Shown in pieces: positions 8,983-17,550 of a stretch of DNA of 64,000 nucleotides (position 1 is the stretch's first letter; every line of letters begins with the position of its first letter). Below the pieces are notes generated by a model. The model had not been told where the DNA came from, did not search any database, and saw nothing but the letters and a program-made list of their open reading frames with translations. The stretch comes from Verrucomicrobiia bacterium (GTDB lineage Bacteria; Verrucomicrobiota; Verrucomicrobiia; Limisphaerales; DSYF01): positions 1 to 64,000 of the forward strand of contig DASTWL010000068.1 in NCBI GenBank assembly GCA_035765895.1. The letters run 5' to 3'. The translations under genes were made by a program, and so were the position numbers.

Positions 8983-10128
8983 TTACGGCTTCGGGGACAC
9001 CGTGCAATCCACCAGTTTGACGTTCGCATCTTTCACCACGTCGGGCTGGGTGAGGCCGGCGAAGGTTGAGTGGTGGAGCCGCACGTCGCTGATTTCCGCC
9101 GCGGGAAAGCCCTGCACGTCCAGCACGCGCCGGGCGTTGGCCACGGTCAGGTTTTCCATCGTCACGTGGCGCACAACCGGGCGTTGCGGACCGTTGGCGC
9201 CTTCTTCGTAGAGAAAATCAATCTGCAACACCGCGTCGCCGACGGTGCCGACCTTCACGTTGCGGACGAACACGTTTTCCACCGTGCCGCCGCGGACGGC
9301 GTTGGACTTGAAGCGCAGCACGCGGTCGAGATTCGGGCTGTCCATCGTGCAATTCTCCACAAACACGTTCCGGCAGCCGCCGGAAATCTCGCTGCCAATG
9401 GTCACGCCGCCGTGGCCGTCCTTCATGGTGCAGCCGCGCACGACGATATTCTCCGCGGGGGCGCCCAGGCGCCGGCCATCCTCGTTGCGGCCGGACTTGA
9501 TGGCGATGCAGTCGTCGCCCGTGTCGAACACCGTGTTCTCAATCAGCACGTCCCGGCAGGCCTCGGGATCACATCCGTCGTTGTTGGGGCCGTGGCTGAC
9601 GATTTGCACGCCGCGCACAATGACGTTTGTGGACAACACCGGGTGCAGTTCCCACATGGGCGAACGCCGGATGCGCACGCCTTCGATCAGCACGTTCCGG
9701 CAGCGGAAGGGCTCGATGAAACTGGGCCGCAGGTAGTCGCCGTCGCCGAACGTCCGCTGGGCCACGGGCGTGCCTTCCGCAACCATTTTCACCAGGCGTT
9801 GGCGGGCGGCGTCCTGTTTGGGCTGGCCGCTGGTCCAGCCGTATTCCTTTTTGCCCTTCCAGGGCCACCAATGCGTTTCGTCGGCCTGACCATCGAGCAC
9901 GCCGTCGCCGGTGATGGCGATGTCCTGCGCCTCGAAAGCGTAAATGAGCGGCGAGTAGTTGAGGCACTCCATGCCTTCAAACCACGTGCGCACGGCCGGC
10001 AGGCAGGCGGAGGGATCGGTCTTGAACTTCAGCGTCGCCCCGCCTTCGAGGTGCAATTCAATCCGGCTTTGCAGGTTAATCGGGCCGGTCAGGTATTCGC
10101 CGGCTGGCACGATGACGCGCCCGCCGCC
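8983..10128 (-). CDS. GH28 polygalacturonase-like module, downstream part of a GH105-GH28 fusion
   Basis: Right-handed beta-helix glycoside hydrolase family 28, which hydrolyses galacturonan or rhamnogalacturonan. Signatures in order: RVIVPAGEYLTGPINL, the catalytic NNDGCDPE and DTGDDCIAIKSGRN, GHGGVTIGSE, and RFKSN. The open frame extends to 10272, but residues before about 10128 are not GH28-like. The missing N-terminal strand (REFSIADFGATGNGQTDS) is found in the overlapping upstream frame of the GH105 gene. One extra base near 10118-10128 would join them into a protein of about 858 residues. As read here the module has no start codon or signal peptide of its own. Confidence 0.85.
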   Translation of the reverse strand, partial: GGGRVIVPAGEYLTGPINLQSRIELHLEGGATLKFKTDPSACLPAVRTWFEGMECLNYSPLIYAFEAQDIAITGDGVLDGQADETHWWPWKGKKEYGWTSGQPKQDAARQRLVKMVAEGTPVAQRTFGDGDYLRPSFIEPFRCRNVLIEGVRIRRSPMWELHPVLSTNVIVRGVQIVSHGPNNDGCDPEACRDVLIENTVFDTGDDCIAIKSGRNEDGRRLGAPAENIVVRGCTMKDGHGGVTIGSEISGGCRNVFVENCTMDSPNLDRVLRFKSNAVRGGTVENVFVRNVKVGTVGDAVLQIDFLYEEGANGPQRPVVRHVTMENLTVANARRVLDVQGFPAAEISDVRLHHSTFAGLTQPDVVKDANVKLVDCTVSPKP

Positions 10129-11558
10129 GTGGCTGCCGCGATGGCCCGGGCGATGGCCGCGCTGCTGTCCGTCTGGCCGTTGCCCGTGGCGCCGAAATCG
10201 GCAATGGAAAATTCCCGCGCTGGAATGACTGGCGGCCGGAGGCGCGCGAGCAGTGCGGGCAATTCCGACCACTCCGGCGCGCCGGATTGCGGTCCGGTCG
10301 CGGTGGCGGTTGACGCGTGTTCCGCCCGCAACGGCAGGTCGATCAGTCGTTGCAATTCGAGACCGGCCAGAATGAACGGGCCGACGCCCTTGAGGTCGTT
10401 GTCAACCACCGGTTCGCGCAGGTAATACGCGTAGGAACCGTCGCGGCCGTAGCCAAGCCCGGCCACGGCGCAGCAATGCGTCAACGAGATTTGGCCGTTC
10501 CCGTCATCGCGCACAAACTCGTGGATGAGGCCGGCGTAGCCTTTGACGATGGCGGGCACGTAAGTGCGCGGGAGATAGCCGCGGTTGACCGCTTTCGCGA
10601 GTGAATAGACGAACATGCTCGACGCCGTTGCTTCGAGGTAATTGCCCGGGCGGCCGCCCTGGTCGAGCACCTGCCACCACAAGCCAGTTGCTGGATCCTG
10701 CCATTTCACAATGCCGCGAGCGGTCTTTTGGAGCATGGCGAGAATCACCGCGCGGCCCGGATGATTCTTCGGCAGATAATCGAGCACATCGACCTGCGCC
10801 ATGGCGAACCAGCCCAGCCCGCGTCCCCAGAAATTCGACGACGTGCCCGTGGTTGGGTTGGCCCATTCCTGCACGTGTTTCGCGTCCCAGCCGTGATAAT
10901 AAAGGCCCGTGCGGGCGTCGTAGAGGTGTGCGTCGGCCAGTTGGAACTGCTTCACCACGTCGTCGAAGCCGGCGGGTTCGTTGAACTGGCGCGCGTATTC
11001 CGCGTAAAACGGGGCGGCCATGTAAAGGCCGTCGAGCCACATCTGCTCCGGATACCGTTCCTTGTGCCAGAAACCGCCCTCGCTGGTGCGCGGCTGCGTG
11101 GTCAATTGCAGGCGCAAGGTCGCGGCGCACTTGCGGTAGCGCGGTTCATGGGTGAGCTGCCACAAGGCCAGCACGGTCTTGCCGGGATTGACGGCGTCGA
11201 GCTGATACTCGCCCGGTTTGTAACCGCGGATATTGCCGTCGTCGGTGATGAACGATCCGATGGCATTTTCGGTGAACGCGACGTAGCCGGGCGTCGGCAC
11301 AGCGCGGTTCAATTTCAGGAGCGACAGCGTGAAGAGGCCGGCCGTGTAATCCCACTTGGCCTTGCCGTCCGCGCGCCACGCGAGTTTGTCGTCGCGCCGC
11401 GTCATTTCCGAATCCGCCATGCGGACGGACCACTGCAACGGCGTGGCGCCGTTGAAGGTGGCCGGTGTGGAACGGGATTCAATTGTGCGGCACGCGGGGA
11501 GCAGAGGGAGCGTCAGCAGGCCCGCGGCGATTTTCAGGGACAGGCGGAAGGACTTCAT
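10089..11558 (-). CDS. GH105 unsaturated rhamnogalacturonyl hydrolase lipoprotein, fused to start of GH28
   Basis: The first ~430 residues are a GH88/GH105 alpha/alpha-barrel that removes unsaturated uronic acids left by pectate or rhamnogalacturonan lyases. Features include MADSEM, EGGFWHKERYPEQMWLDGL (catalytic Asp region), SSNFWGRGLGWFAMA and SSMFVYSLAKAVNRGYL. Start is set at MKSFRLSLKI (11558). The signal ends in LPLLPAC, a plausible lipobox, so an outer-membrane-anchored lipoprotein is likely. After a Pro/Ala linker the sequence enters the GH28 N-terminus (REFSIADFG) and then stops out of frame at TGA 10089. The continuation lies in the overlapping frame of the GH28 feature. Confidence 0.88.
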   Translation of the reverse strand: MKSFRLSLKIAAGLLTLPLLPACRTIESRSTPATFNGATPLQWSVRMADSEMTRRDDKLAWRADGKAKWDYTAGLFTLSLLKLNRAVPTPGYVAFTENAIGSFITDDGNIRGYKPGEYQLDAVNPGKTVLALWQLTHEPRYRKCAATLRLQLTTQPRTSEGGFWHKERYPEQMWLDGLYMAAPFYAEYARQFNEPAGFDDVVKQFQLADAHLYDARTGLYYHGWDAKHVQEWANPTTGTSSNFWGRGLGWFAMAQVDVLDYLPKNHPGRAVILAMLQKTARGIVKWQDPATGLWWQVLDQGGRPGNYLEATASSMFVYSLAKAVNRGYLPRTYVPAIVKGYAGLIHEFVRDDGNGQISLTHCCAVAGLGYGRDGSYAYYLREPVVDNDLKGVGPFILAGLELQRLIDLPLRAEHASTATATGPQSGAPEWSELPALLARLRPPVIPAREFSIADFGATGNGQTDSSAAIARAIAAATAAGASSCQPANT

Positions 11559-11681
11559 GGCGCAATCTCGTATCATCAGGAATGGTTTTAATCCTGACGC
11601 CGTTCCCGCGCGCCTGTCGAGCCCGCGCGCGGTTGAAATTGCGCCTTTGCCCCGCGAAATTGTGCACCGCGCTGGCTTGGT

Positions 11682-12800
11682 TCAGGGCACGATGGGCGCG
11701 GTCTTGAGCACCGCGTCGAAGGCCGGTTTGGGCCGGCCCTGGCGGTCGAACAGGAGCGGATACGAAGTGCGGCCGGGAATGGGCCAGTTGTTGAGCCACG
11801 AATCGCCATCCGTCACGCCCCAGAACGTCACGCGTGCCAGCGTGCCGCGGTGTTCGCGATACACCGTGAAGATGTCGGCGTAACGTTGCGCAAGCGCTTG
11901 TTGCACGTGGTCGGGCAGGCCGTTGGTGTAGGGATTCAACGTCGGATTACCCGTTTGGCGGAGGGAAACTTCCGCGGTGCGGTTCGCGCCGCGGCCCGGC
12001 AGCACGTCCACGTCGAGTTCGGTGACCATGACCTTGATGCCGAGCCGGCCAAACGCGGTCAGCATGTCGTTCACCTGCTGCGGTGTCGGCCAGTCGAGCT
12101 TGATATGCTCCTGCGTGCCGATGCCCGCCACGGGCACACCGGCCGCCTGCAACTGTTTGATGAGCGCGACGGCGCCGTCGCGTTTGGTCGCGTTCTCCAG
12201 TGAGAAATCGTTGTAATACAGTTCCGCCGACGGGTCGGCTTCGTGGGCATACGCGAAGGCCTTCTCGATGTAGTCGTCGCCGATGATGCGCTGCCACGGC
12301 GACTGCCGCCGTGTGCCGTCCTCGTTCAACGCCTCGTTCACCACGTCCCAGCCTTTGATGCGGCCCCGGTAGCGCCCCACGACGGTGTGAATGTGGTCCC
12401 GCATGCGCGCCAGCAACGCCGCCCGGGTCATCGGCCGCCCCTGGTCGTCCTGGAACACCCAGGCCGGCGTCTGGTTGTGCCAGACCAACGTGTGCCCCAC
12501 GATGAACATGCCGTATTTCTCGCCGAAGGCGACGTAACGGTCCGCCGGTCCGAAGTCGTAGCGGTCCGGCGCGGGATGCACGTGCTCCCATTTCAGCACG
12601 TTTTCCGAGGTGGTGGCGTTGAACTGCTGTCGGATGAGCTCGAGACGCGCGGAATTCGTTTCGGCAAACTGGGATTCGTTCAACGCCGCACCGATGAGGA
12701 AGTCATCCTTGAACGCGGTCTTCAACGCCGGTTGGGCGGCGGCACAGCCCGTCAGCGCCGCGAGGGCGAGCGGGACGAGCAGCGAGGTGTGACGTTTCAT
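11682..12800 (-). CDS. GH10 endo-1,4-beta-xylanase, lipoprotein
   Basis: A 372-residue GH10 enzyme that cuts the xylan backbone. Both catalytic glutamates are visible: acid/base in WDVVNEALNE and nucleophile in VMVTELDVD. FIVGHTLVWHNQTPAWVF and VTFWGVTDGDSWLN are also typical of the family. Start ATG 12800 is preferred because an AGGGAG ribosome site lies 6 bases before it; an upstream TTG overlapping the transporter stop is less likely. The signal peptide ends with a lipobox (ALTGC), predicting membrane anchoring. It follows the GPH symporter gene directly and belongs to the same operon as GH3. Confidence 0.95.
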   Translation of the reverse strand: MKRHTSLLVPLALAALTGCAAAQPALKTAFKDDFLIGAALNESQFAETNSARLELIRQQFNATTSENVLKWEHVHPAPDRYDFGPADRYVAFGEKYGMFIVGHTLVWHNQTPAWVFQDDQGRPMTRAALLARMRDHIHTVVGRYRGRIKGWDVVNEALNEDGTRRQSPWQRIIGDDYIEKAFAYAHEADPSAELYYNDFSLENATKRDGAVALIKQLQAAGVPVAGIGTQEHIKLDWPTPQQVNDMLTAFGRLGIKVMVTELDVDVLPGRGANRTAEVSLRQTGNPTLNPYTNGLPDHVQQALAQRYADIFTVYREHRGTLARVTFWGVTDGDSWLNNWPIPGRTSYPLLFDRQGRPKPAFDAVLKTAPIVP

Positions 12801-12811
12801 GGGCGCTCCCT

Positions 12812-14296
12812 TCAAGTCGTCGCAAACCGGCGGCGGCGTTCGGTTAATTCATCCTGGATCTGGAGGTTCAACTGCTTGGTGATGCCGTAGCAAAGCAGGC
12901 AGACAATCACGATGCCGAAGAAGAGGGCCGGATAAACGCTGATGGTCATCCGGATGCCCTGCAACGCCGCGGGCGTCTGCGCCACATTGGGCACGTAGCC
13001 ATAACCGGACAGCAACCAGCCGGCGATGGCACCGCCCAGGCTCAAGCCGACTTTCAGCGCAAAGATGATCGTGGCGTAAATCACGCCGGTAGTGCGCCGG
13101 CCGGTTTTCCATTCCGCGTAATCCACCACGTCGGCGAACATCGCCCAGATGAGCGGGATCGTCGGCGCGTAGCTCAGGGCGCGCAGCCACTCGAGCACGA
13201 ACGTCGCGCCAATCGCGTTCGCCGGCAGGAAGATGAAGCCCGCCATGAACAGCGTCGTCACCGTGAAGCCCGTTACGGCCACGGCCTTCTTGCCGAACCG
13301 GATGGAAAGCCACGTCGAGCACAGCACGCCGAGCACGGTGACAAATTGCGACGACATGTTGAGCAGGCTGAAGCCAACGGCGCCGACGTTCGACTGGTCC
13401 GCGTTGACGACCAGCCCGAAGGTGTTCAGCAGATAATGCCAGGCGCCGCCGGGGCCGCCGGCATTGGTCAGTCCGAGGGTTTGCAGCACGTCCAGCATCC
13501 GCGCCTTGTCCACGTAGTATTGGAAATAATAGAACATCGTGCCGCCGCGCATCGCGAGGACGATGAAATGCGCGAGCGTCAAAATGAACATGGCGATCCA
13601 CGGGCCCGTCTTGAGCAGGTTGCCGAAATCGCGCTTGGGATCGGACTTCTGCTCCGGCGGCGGCGTGATGCGCTCCCGCGTGGTCAGGAAGGTGATGAGG
13701 AACAGCCCCACGCAGATCACAGCCCACAGGCCCATCGTCATCTGCCAGCCCTTGGCGTTGTTGCCCTCGCCGAATTTGGCGACGAGCGGCAGGGTGAAAC
13801 CGCCCACGATGAGCTGCGCCACCATCGCCGCCACGAAACGGAACGACGACAGGCTGGTGCGTTCGTTCACGTCCCCGGTCATCACGCCCGTCATGGCCGA
13901 ATAGGGCGTGTTGTTCATCGAATACAATGTCATGAGCAGGATGTTCGTGGCGGCGGCCCAGACGATTTTCCCCGTCGAACCAAAGCCCGGCACCGTGTAG
14001 GCCAGCACCGTGATGACGCCCCACGGCAGCGCGGTCCACAGGATCCACGGGCGGAATTTGCCCCAGCGCGTCTGCGTGCGGTCGGCGATGACGCCCATCA
14101 GCGGGTCGAAGAAGCCGTCCCAGAGCCGCGCGAGCAGCAGCAGGGTGCCGGCCGCCGAGGCCGTGATGCCGAGGGTGTCGGTGTAAAAGTTGAGCTGGAA
14201 CAGGATCATCGTCATGAAGACGAAGTTCGCCGCGCCGTCGCCCAGGCTGTAACCGGCCTTTTCGGTGAAGGAGAGTTTTTGAATGCGGTCGCTCAT
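12812..14296 (-). CDS. GPH-family (MelB/XylP-like) sugar:cation symporter
   Basis: A 494-residue, about 12-helix MFS protein of the glycoside-pentoside-hexuronide family, which imports oligosaccharides with Na+ or H+. The N-terminal signature GYSLGDGAANFVF and the cytoplasmic loop DRTQTRWGKFRPWILW are diagnostic, as is PTIPLIWAMFADVVDYAEWK in the second half. It sits between GH3 (12 bases upstream) and GH10, so xylo-oligosaccharides or xylosides are the likely cargo. It is somewhat longer than E. coli MelB because of an extended loop around residues 275-310. Confidence 0.92.
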   Translation of the reverse strand: MSDRIQKLSFTEKAGYSLGDGAANFVFMTMILFQLNFYTDTLGITASAAGTLLLLARLWDGFFDPLMGVIADRTQTRWGKFRPWILWTALPWGVITVLAYTVPGFGSTGKIVWAAATNILLMTLYSMNNTPYSAMTGVMTGDVNERTSLSSFRFVAAMVAQLIVGGFTLPLVAKFGEGNNAKGWQMTMGLWAVICVGLFLITFLTTRERITPPPEQKSDPKRDFGNLLKTGPWIAMFILTLAHFIVLAMRGGTMFYYFQYYVDKARMLDVLQTLGLTNAGGPGGAWHYLLNTFGLVVNADQSNVGAVGFSLLNMSSQFVTVLGVLCSTWLSIRFGKKAVAVTGFTVTTLFMAGFIFLPANAIGATFVLEWLRALSYAPTIPLIWAMFADVVDYAEWKTGRRTTGVIYATIIFALKVGLSLGGAIAGWLLSGYGYVPNVAQTPAALQGIRMTISVYPALFFGIVIVCLLCYGITKQLNLQIQDELTERRRRFATT

Positions 14297-14308
14297 GCGG
14301 GGAGGGGT

Positions 14309-16633
14309 CTATTTCGTTACGGTCAACGTGAGTGGGTGGAGATCCGTGTCGCGTGAGGACGTGCCGATGAGGATTTTAAAGTCACCCGGCTCAACGACGT
14401 ATTTCATGTTCACGTTGTAAAACGCCAGTGACGCCGGGGTGATGTCGAGCGCCACGGTCTGGGATTCGCCGGGTTGCAGCGCCACTTTTTTGAAGCCCTT
14501 CAACTCCTTCACCGGCCGCGTCACTGAGCTGACGCAGTCGCGGATGTAAAGCTGCACCACCTCGGTGCCGGCGCGCGGGCCGGTGTTCGTCACGTCCACC
14601 AGCACGCGGGTGGCGCCGTTGGGCTTGATGCGCTTTTTCGTCAGCCGGGCGTTGGTCAGGGCAAAAGTCGTGTAGCTGAGCCCGAGCCCGAACGGGAACA
14701 GCGGCGTGGCCTCGTCCCACAAATAACCGCGGCGCGCCGAGGGCTTGTGGTTGTAGAACACGGGCAGCTGGCCGACCGAGCGCGGAATGCTGATGGGCAG
14801 CTTGCCGCCCGGGTTGAAGTCGCCGAACAAGACGTCCGCCACCGCGTGCCCGCATTCCTGGCCGAGATACCAGCACTCGAAAATGACCGGCACCTTCCGG
14901 GCGACGTTGTTGATCGCGAGGGGCCGGCCGTTGAAGAGCAGGGCGATGACCGGCCTGCCCGTCGCCACCAGCGCGTCCACCAGTTCATCCTGACGCCCGA
15001 TCAAATCGAGACTGGTGCGGTCGCCCTGATGTTTGAGCGACCACGCTTCGCGTGAGGTTTGTTCGTTGCCGCCGATGGCGAGGATGATGACGTCAGCCTG
15101 CCGGGCCACTTTGACCGCCTCGGCAATCTGGCGGCGGTCCTCGGCTGGATCGCTGGGAATCACCTCATCCTGCTGCCACGAACCACCCACAGTGATCCGG
15201 CAGCCTTCCGCGTGCAGCACCTGCACTTGCGGGCCCACGCGGGCGCGGATGCCGTCGAGCACGGTGACGTTGTGTTTGGGCGCGCCGCTGTAACCGCCGA
15301 GCAGCGGCCGGTGCGCGTTCGGGCCGATGACGGCAATCGTCCGGAGCGTTTTGAGGTCCAGCGGCGCAAGGTGATTTTCGTTTTTGAGCAGGGTGATGGT
15401 TTCCCGCGCGGCCTGGCGGGCCAGCGCCCGGTGTTCGTCGCAGCCGACCACCCGTTCGGCTTCGGCCGGATCCACGTAAGGATCGTCGAACAGGCCGAGC
15501 TTGAATTTCCACAACAGCATCGGCGCGATGAGTTCGTCGAGCTGCTTTTCCTTCAGCGCGCCCCGGCGCACGAGTTCGGCCAGATGCAGATAACAGTCGG
15601 GCTCGGGCAGCTCGAGGTTGACGCCGGCCTCGACCGCCAGCCGGCAGGCTTCCTTCTTGTCGTGGGCGACCGCGTGGCCGTGCGTGTCAGGCCGGTGGCC
15701 CAGTTCCCAGATCGCGTAATAATCCGAAACGACGAAGCCTTGGAATCCCCATTCCTGGCGCAGCACGTCACGGAGCAACCACCGGTTCGCGTGGGAGGGC
15801 ACGCCGTCAATTTCGTTGTAGCTGGCCATGACGCTGATGGCGCCGGCCTGCTGGAGGCAGTCCTTGAACGGATGCAGAAAGGTTTCCCGCAGCACCCGTT
15901 CGGACACGTTCACGGGCGCGCAATTCTGGCCAGACTCCGGCTGGCTGTGCGCGGCAAAATGTTTGAGCGTGGCGATGACGCGGCGTTTGTCGCGAAACGA
16001 GCGGTCGCCCTGAAAGCCCCGCACGGCGGCGACGCCGAGTTGCGTGTTGAGAAACGGATCTTCGCCGTAGGTCTCTTCGACGCGGCCCCAACGCGGGTCG
16101 CGCGCCACGTCCACCACGGGCGTCAACGCCTGGTGTGTGCCGCGCACCCGGGCCTCGTAGGCGGTCATCGTGTAGAGCGCTTCCACCAGCGCCGGATTGA
16201 ACGTGGCGCCGAGTCCGATGGGCTGGGGAAAACTCGTGGCGTCGCGCGCGGCGTGCCCGTGGAGGCATTCCTCGTGGAAAATGACCGGAATACCGAGGCG
16301 GGATTCTTCATGAAAGAAACGCTGGATGGCATTGGTCAGTTCGGCCATCTGCCGAGCCGTTCGCCCGAGCCAGGGCGTCGCGGCCGGCGCTCCGGCGTCG
16401 CTCGGCCGGCCCACCTGGCCGAGTCCGTGGCCGGACTTGAAGGCGGCCCGGGCTTTGGCGGGGTCGAAATTGCCCGCGGCATCGACGAGCTTTTGCGCCT
16501 TCTCCTGCCATACACACATCATCTGCGCCGCCTTTTCCGCCAGCGTCATGCGGGCGAGCAGGTCGCGCACCCGCCTTTCGGCCGGGAGTTGGGGGTTTTG
16601 ATAAGCGGGGGCGGGTGAAAGCTTTTTGGCCAT
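14309..16633 (-). CDS. GH3 beta-glycosidase (beta-xylosidase/beta-glucosidase)
   Basis: A 774-residue three-domain GH3 enzyme. The TIM barrel includes HEECLHGHAARDATSFPQPI, VARDPRWGRVEETYGEDPFL and the nucleophile region GFVVSDYYAIWEL. An alpha/beta sandwich follows (ITLLKNENHLAPLDLKTLRT, IGPNAHRPLLGGYSG), then a C-terminal fibronectin-III-like domain. No signal peptide is evident, so it probably acts in the cytoplasm or by another export route on imported xylo-oligosaccharides. It is the first gene of the operon GH3 - symporter - GH10 - GH105/GH28 - DUF1080. The HECLHG set is frequent in xylosidase-type members, but specificity is not certain. Confidence 0.93.
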   Translation of the reverse strand: MAKKLSPAPAYQNPQLPAERRVRDLLARMTLAEKAAQMMCVWQEKAQKLVDAAGNFDPAKARAAFKSGHGLGQVGRPSDAGAPAATPWLGRTARQMAELTNAIQRFFHEESRLGIPVIFHEECLHGHAARDATSFPQPIGLGATFNPALVEALYTMTAYEARVRGTHQALTPVVDVARDPRWGRVEETYGEDPFLNTQLGVAAVRGFQGDRSFRDKRRVIATLKHFAAHSQPESGQNCAPVNVSERVLRETFLHPFKDCLQQAGAISVMASYNEIDGVPSHANRWLLRDVLRQEWGFQGFVVSDYYAIWELGHRPDTHGHAVAHDKKEACRLAVEAGVNLELPEPDCYLHLAELVRRGALKEKQLDELIAPMLLWKFKLGLFDDPYVDPAEAERVVGCDEHRALARQAARETITLLKNENHLAPLDLKTLRTIAVIGPNAHRPLLGGYSGAPKHNVTVLDGIRARVGPQVQVLHAEGCRITVGGSWQQDEVIPSDPAEDRRQIAEAVKVARQADVIILAIGGNEQTSREAWSLKHQGDRTSLDLIGRQDELVDALVATGRPVIALLFNGRPLAINNVARKVPVIFECWYLGQECGHAVADVLFGDFNPGGKLPISIPRSVGQLPVFYNHKPSARRGYLWDEATPLFPFGLGLSYTTFALTNARLTKKRIKPNGATRVLVDVTNTGPRAGTEVVQLYIRDCVSSVTRPVKELKGFKKVALQPGESQTVALDITPASLAFYNVNMKYVVEPGDFKILIGTSSRDTDLHPLTLTVTK

Positions 16634-16771
16634 GTCGAATGGATCGTGTTGGTGGCTTCACGGTAGCAAGCCGGGGCAGGGGGGGACATACGACGAATGG
16701 CGGATTCCCCTGGCCGGTTGGACCGGGTGGTGGAAAATGCATTTCGCCCAGCCGGCGGTGGGGATGCGGAG

Positions 16772-17479
16772 TTATGTCCGGGCCGATGACTTTCCTTCGC
16801 CCTTGGGTATGGAACGCATGTATTTGGCCGCCGCCTCGGCCCGGCAACGCACGTGCAGCTTCTCGAAGATGTGCATGAGATGCGTGCGGACGGTCGAGAA
16901 GCTGATGTCGAGCCGCGCGCCGATTTCCTTGTTGGTCAGCCCCTCGGTGATGAGGGCAAGGATTTCCGATTCGCGGGGCGACAGTTCGGCGGTTTCGTCA
17001 TCGCTGCTGGGGCGTTCCATGAAGGAGCGGACAACCATGCGGGCGATTTCCGCGGTCATGGGCGCGCCGCCCGAGCGGACCTCGGCAATCGCCTTCAAAA
17101 TTTCCGCCTCGTCCGCGCGTTTGAGCACGTAGCCGCAGGCGCCGGCCTTGAGCGCCTGAAAAATCACCTTCGTGTCCTTGTAAACGGTCAGCATGATGAC
17201 CTGCACCTGGGGGAGCTTTTCCCGCAGGCGCGCGGTGCAGACGATGCCCGATTCGCCCGGCAGATGGATGTCCATGAGCACGACATCCGGCTTCAGCGGG
17301 GGAATTTGCGCCAGTGCCTCTTCCGCCGAACGGCAGGTGCACACGCATTGGTAACCCGGCGTGGCCGCGATGTAATCGGCGAGGCACTGCCGCAACATGG
17401 CGTTGTCTTCAACGATGGCGACGCGGGTCGGCATGGCAGTGGTGGCTGCCCGCAATTCTGTGGTCAACAACGTGGACAT
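16772..17479 (-). CDS. NarL/FixJ-family response regulator
   Basis: A receiver domain (VAIVEDN acidic pair, phospho-acceptor Asp in DVVLMDIHLPG, Thr in IMLTVY and Lys in VLKRA) is followed by a LuxR-type HTH (LSPRESEILALITEGLTNKE, recognition helix ISFSTVRTHLMHIFEKL). Start is uncertain: ATG 17479 or ATG 17434, the latter beginning right at the receiver. Sequence further upstream in this frame overlaps the kinase and is not receiver-like. It lies 71 bases after the kinase stop, making a two-component pair, and immediately next to the GH3 operon on the same strand, so it may control xylan use. Confidence 0.93.
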   Translation of the reverse strand: MSTLLTTELRAATTAMPTRVAIVEDNAMLRQCLADYIAATPGYQCVCTCRSAEEALAQIPPLKPDVVLMDIHLPGESGIVCTARLREKLPQVQVIMLTVYKDTKVIFQALKAGACGYVLKRADEAEILKAIAEVRSGGAPMTAEIARMVVRSFMERPSSDDETAELSPRESEILALITEGLTNKEIGARLDISFSTVRTHLMHIFEKLHVRCRAEAAAKYMRSIPKGEGKSSART

Positions 17480-17550
17480 GCGAGTGTAATTCCCGCGCCG
17501 GGGCCGGGCGCAATTCGGAGCATAACCCGCCGCGCGGCAAATCCCATCGG

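Noticed and set aside
13346-16618. Long plus-strand open frames across the symporter and GH3 genes
   Set aside because: Their translations are Arg/His/Gly-rich with no family motif; the opposite strand gives clear MFS and GH3 proteins.
16714-16726. Short palindrome CCGGT-TGG-ACCGG ahead of the GH3 operon
   Set aside because: Five-base arms of this GC content are expected often by chance here, and no second copy was seen nearby.
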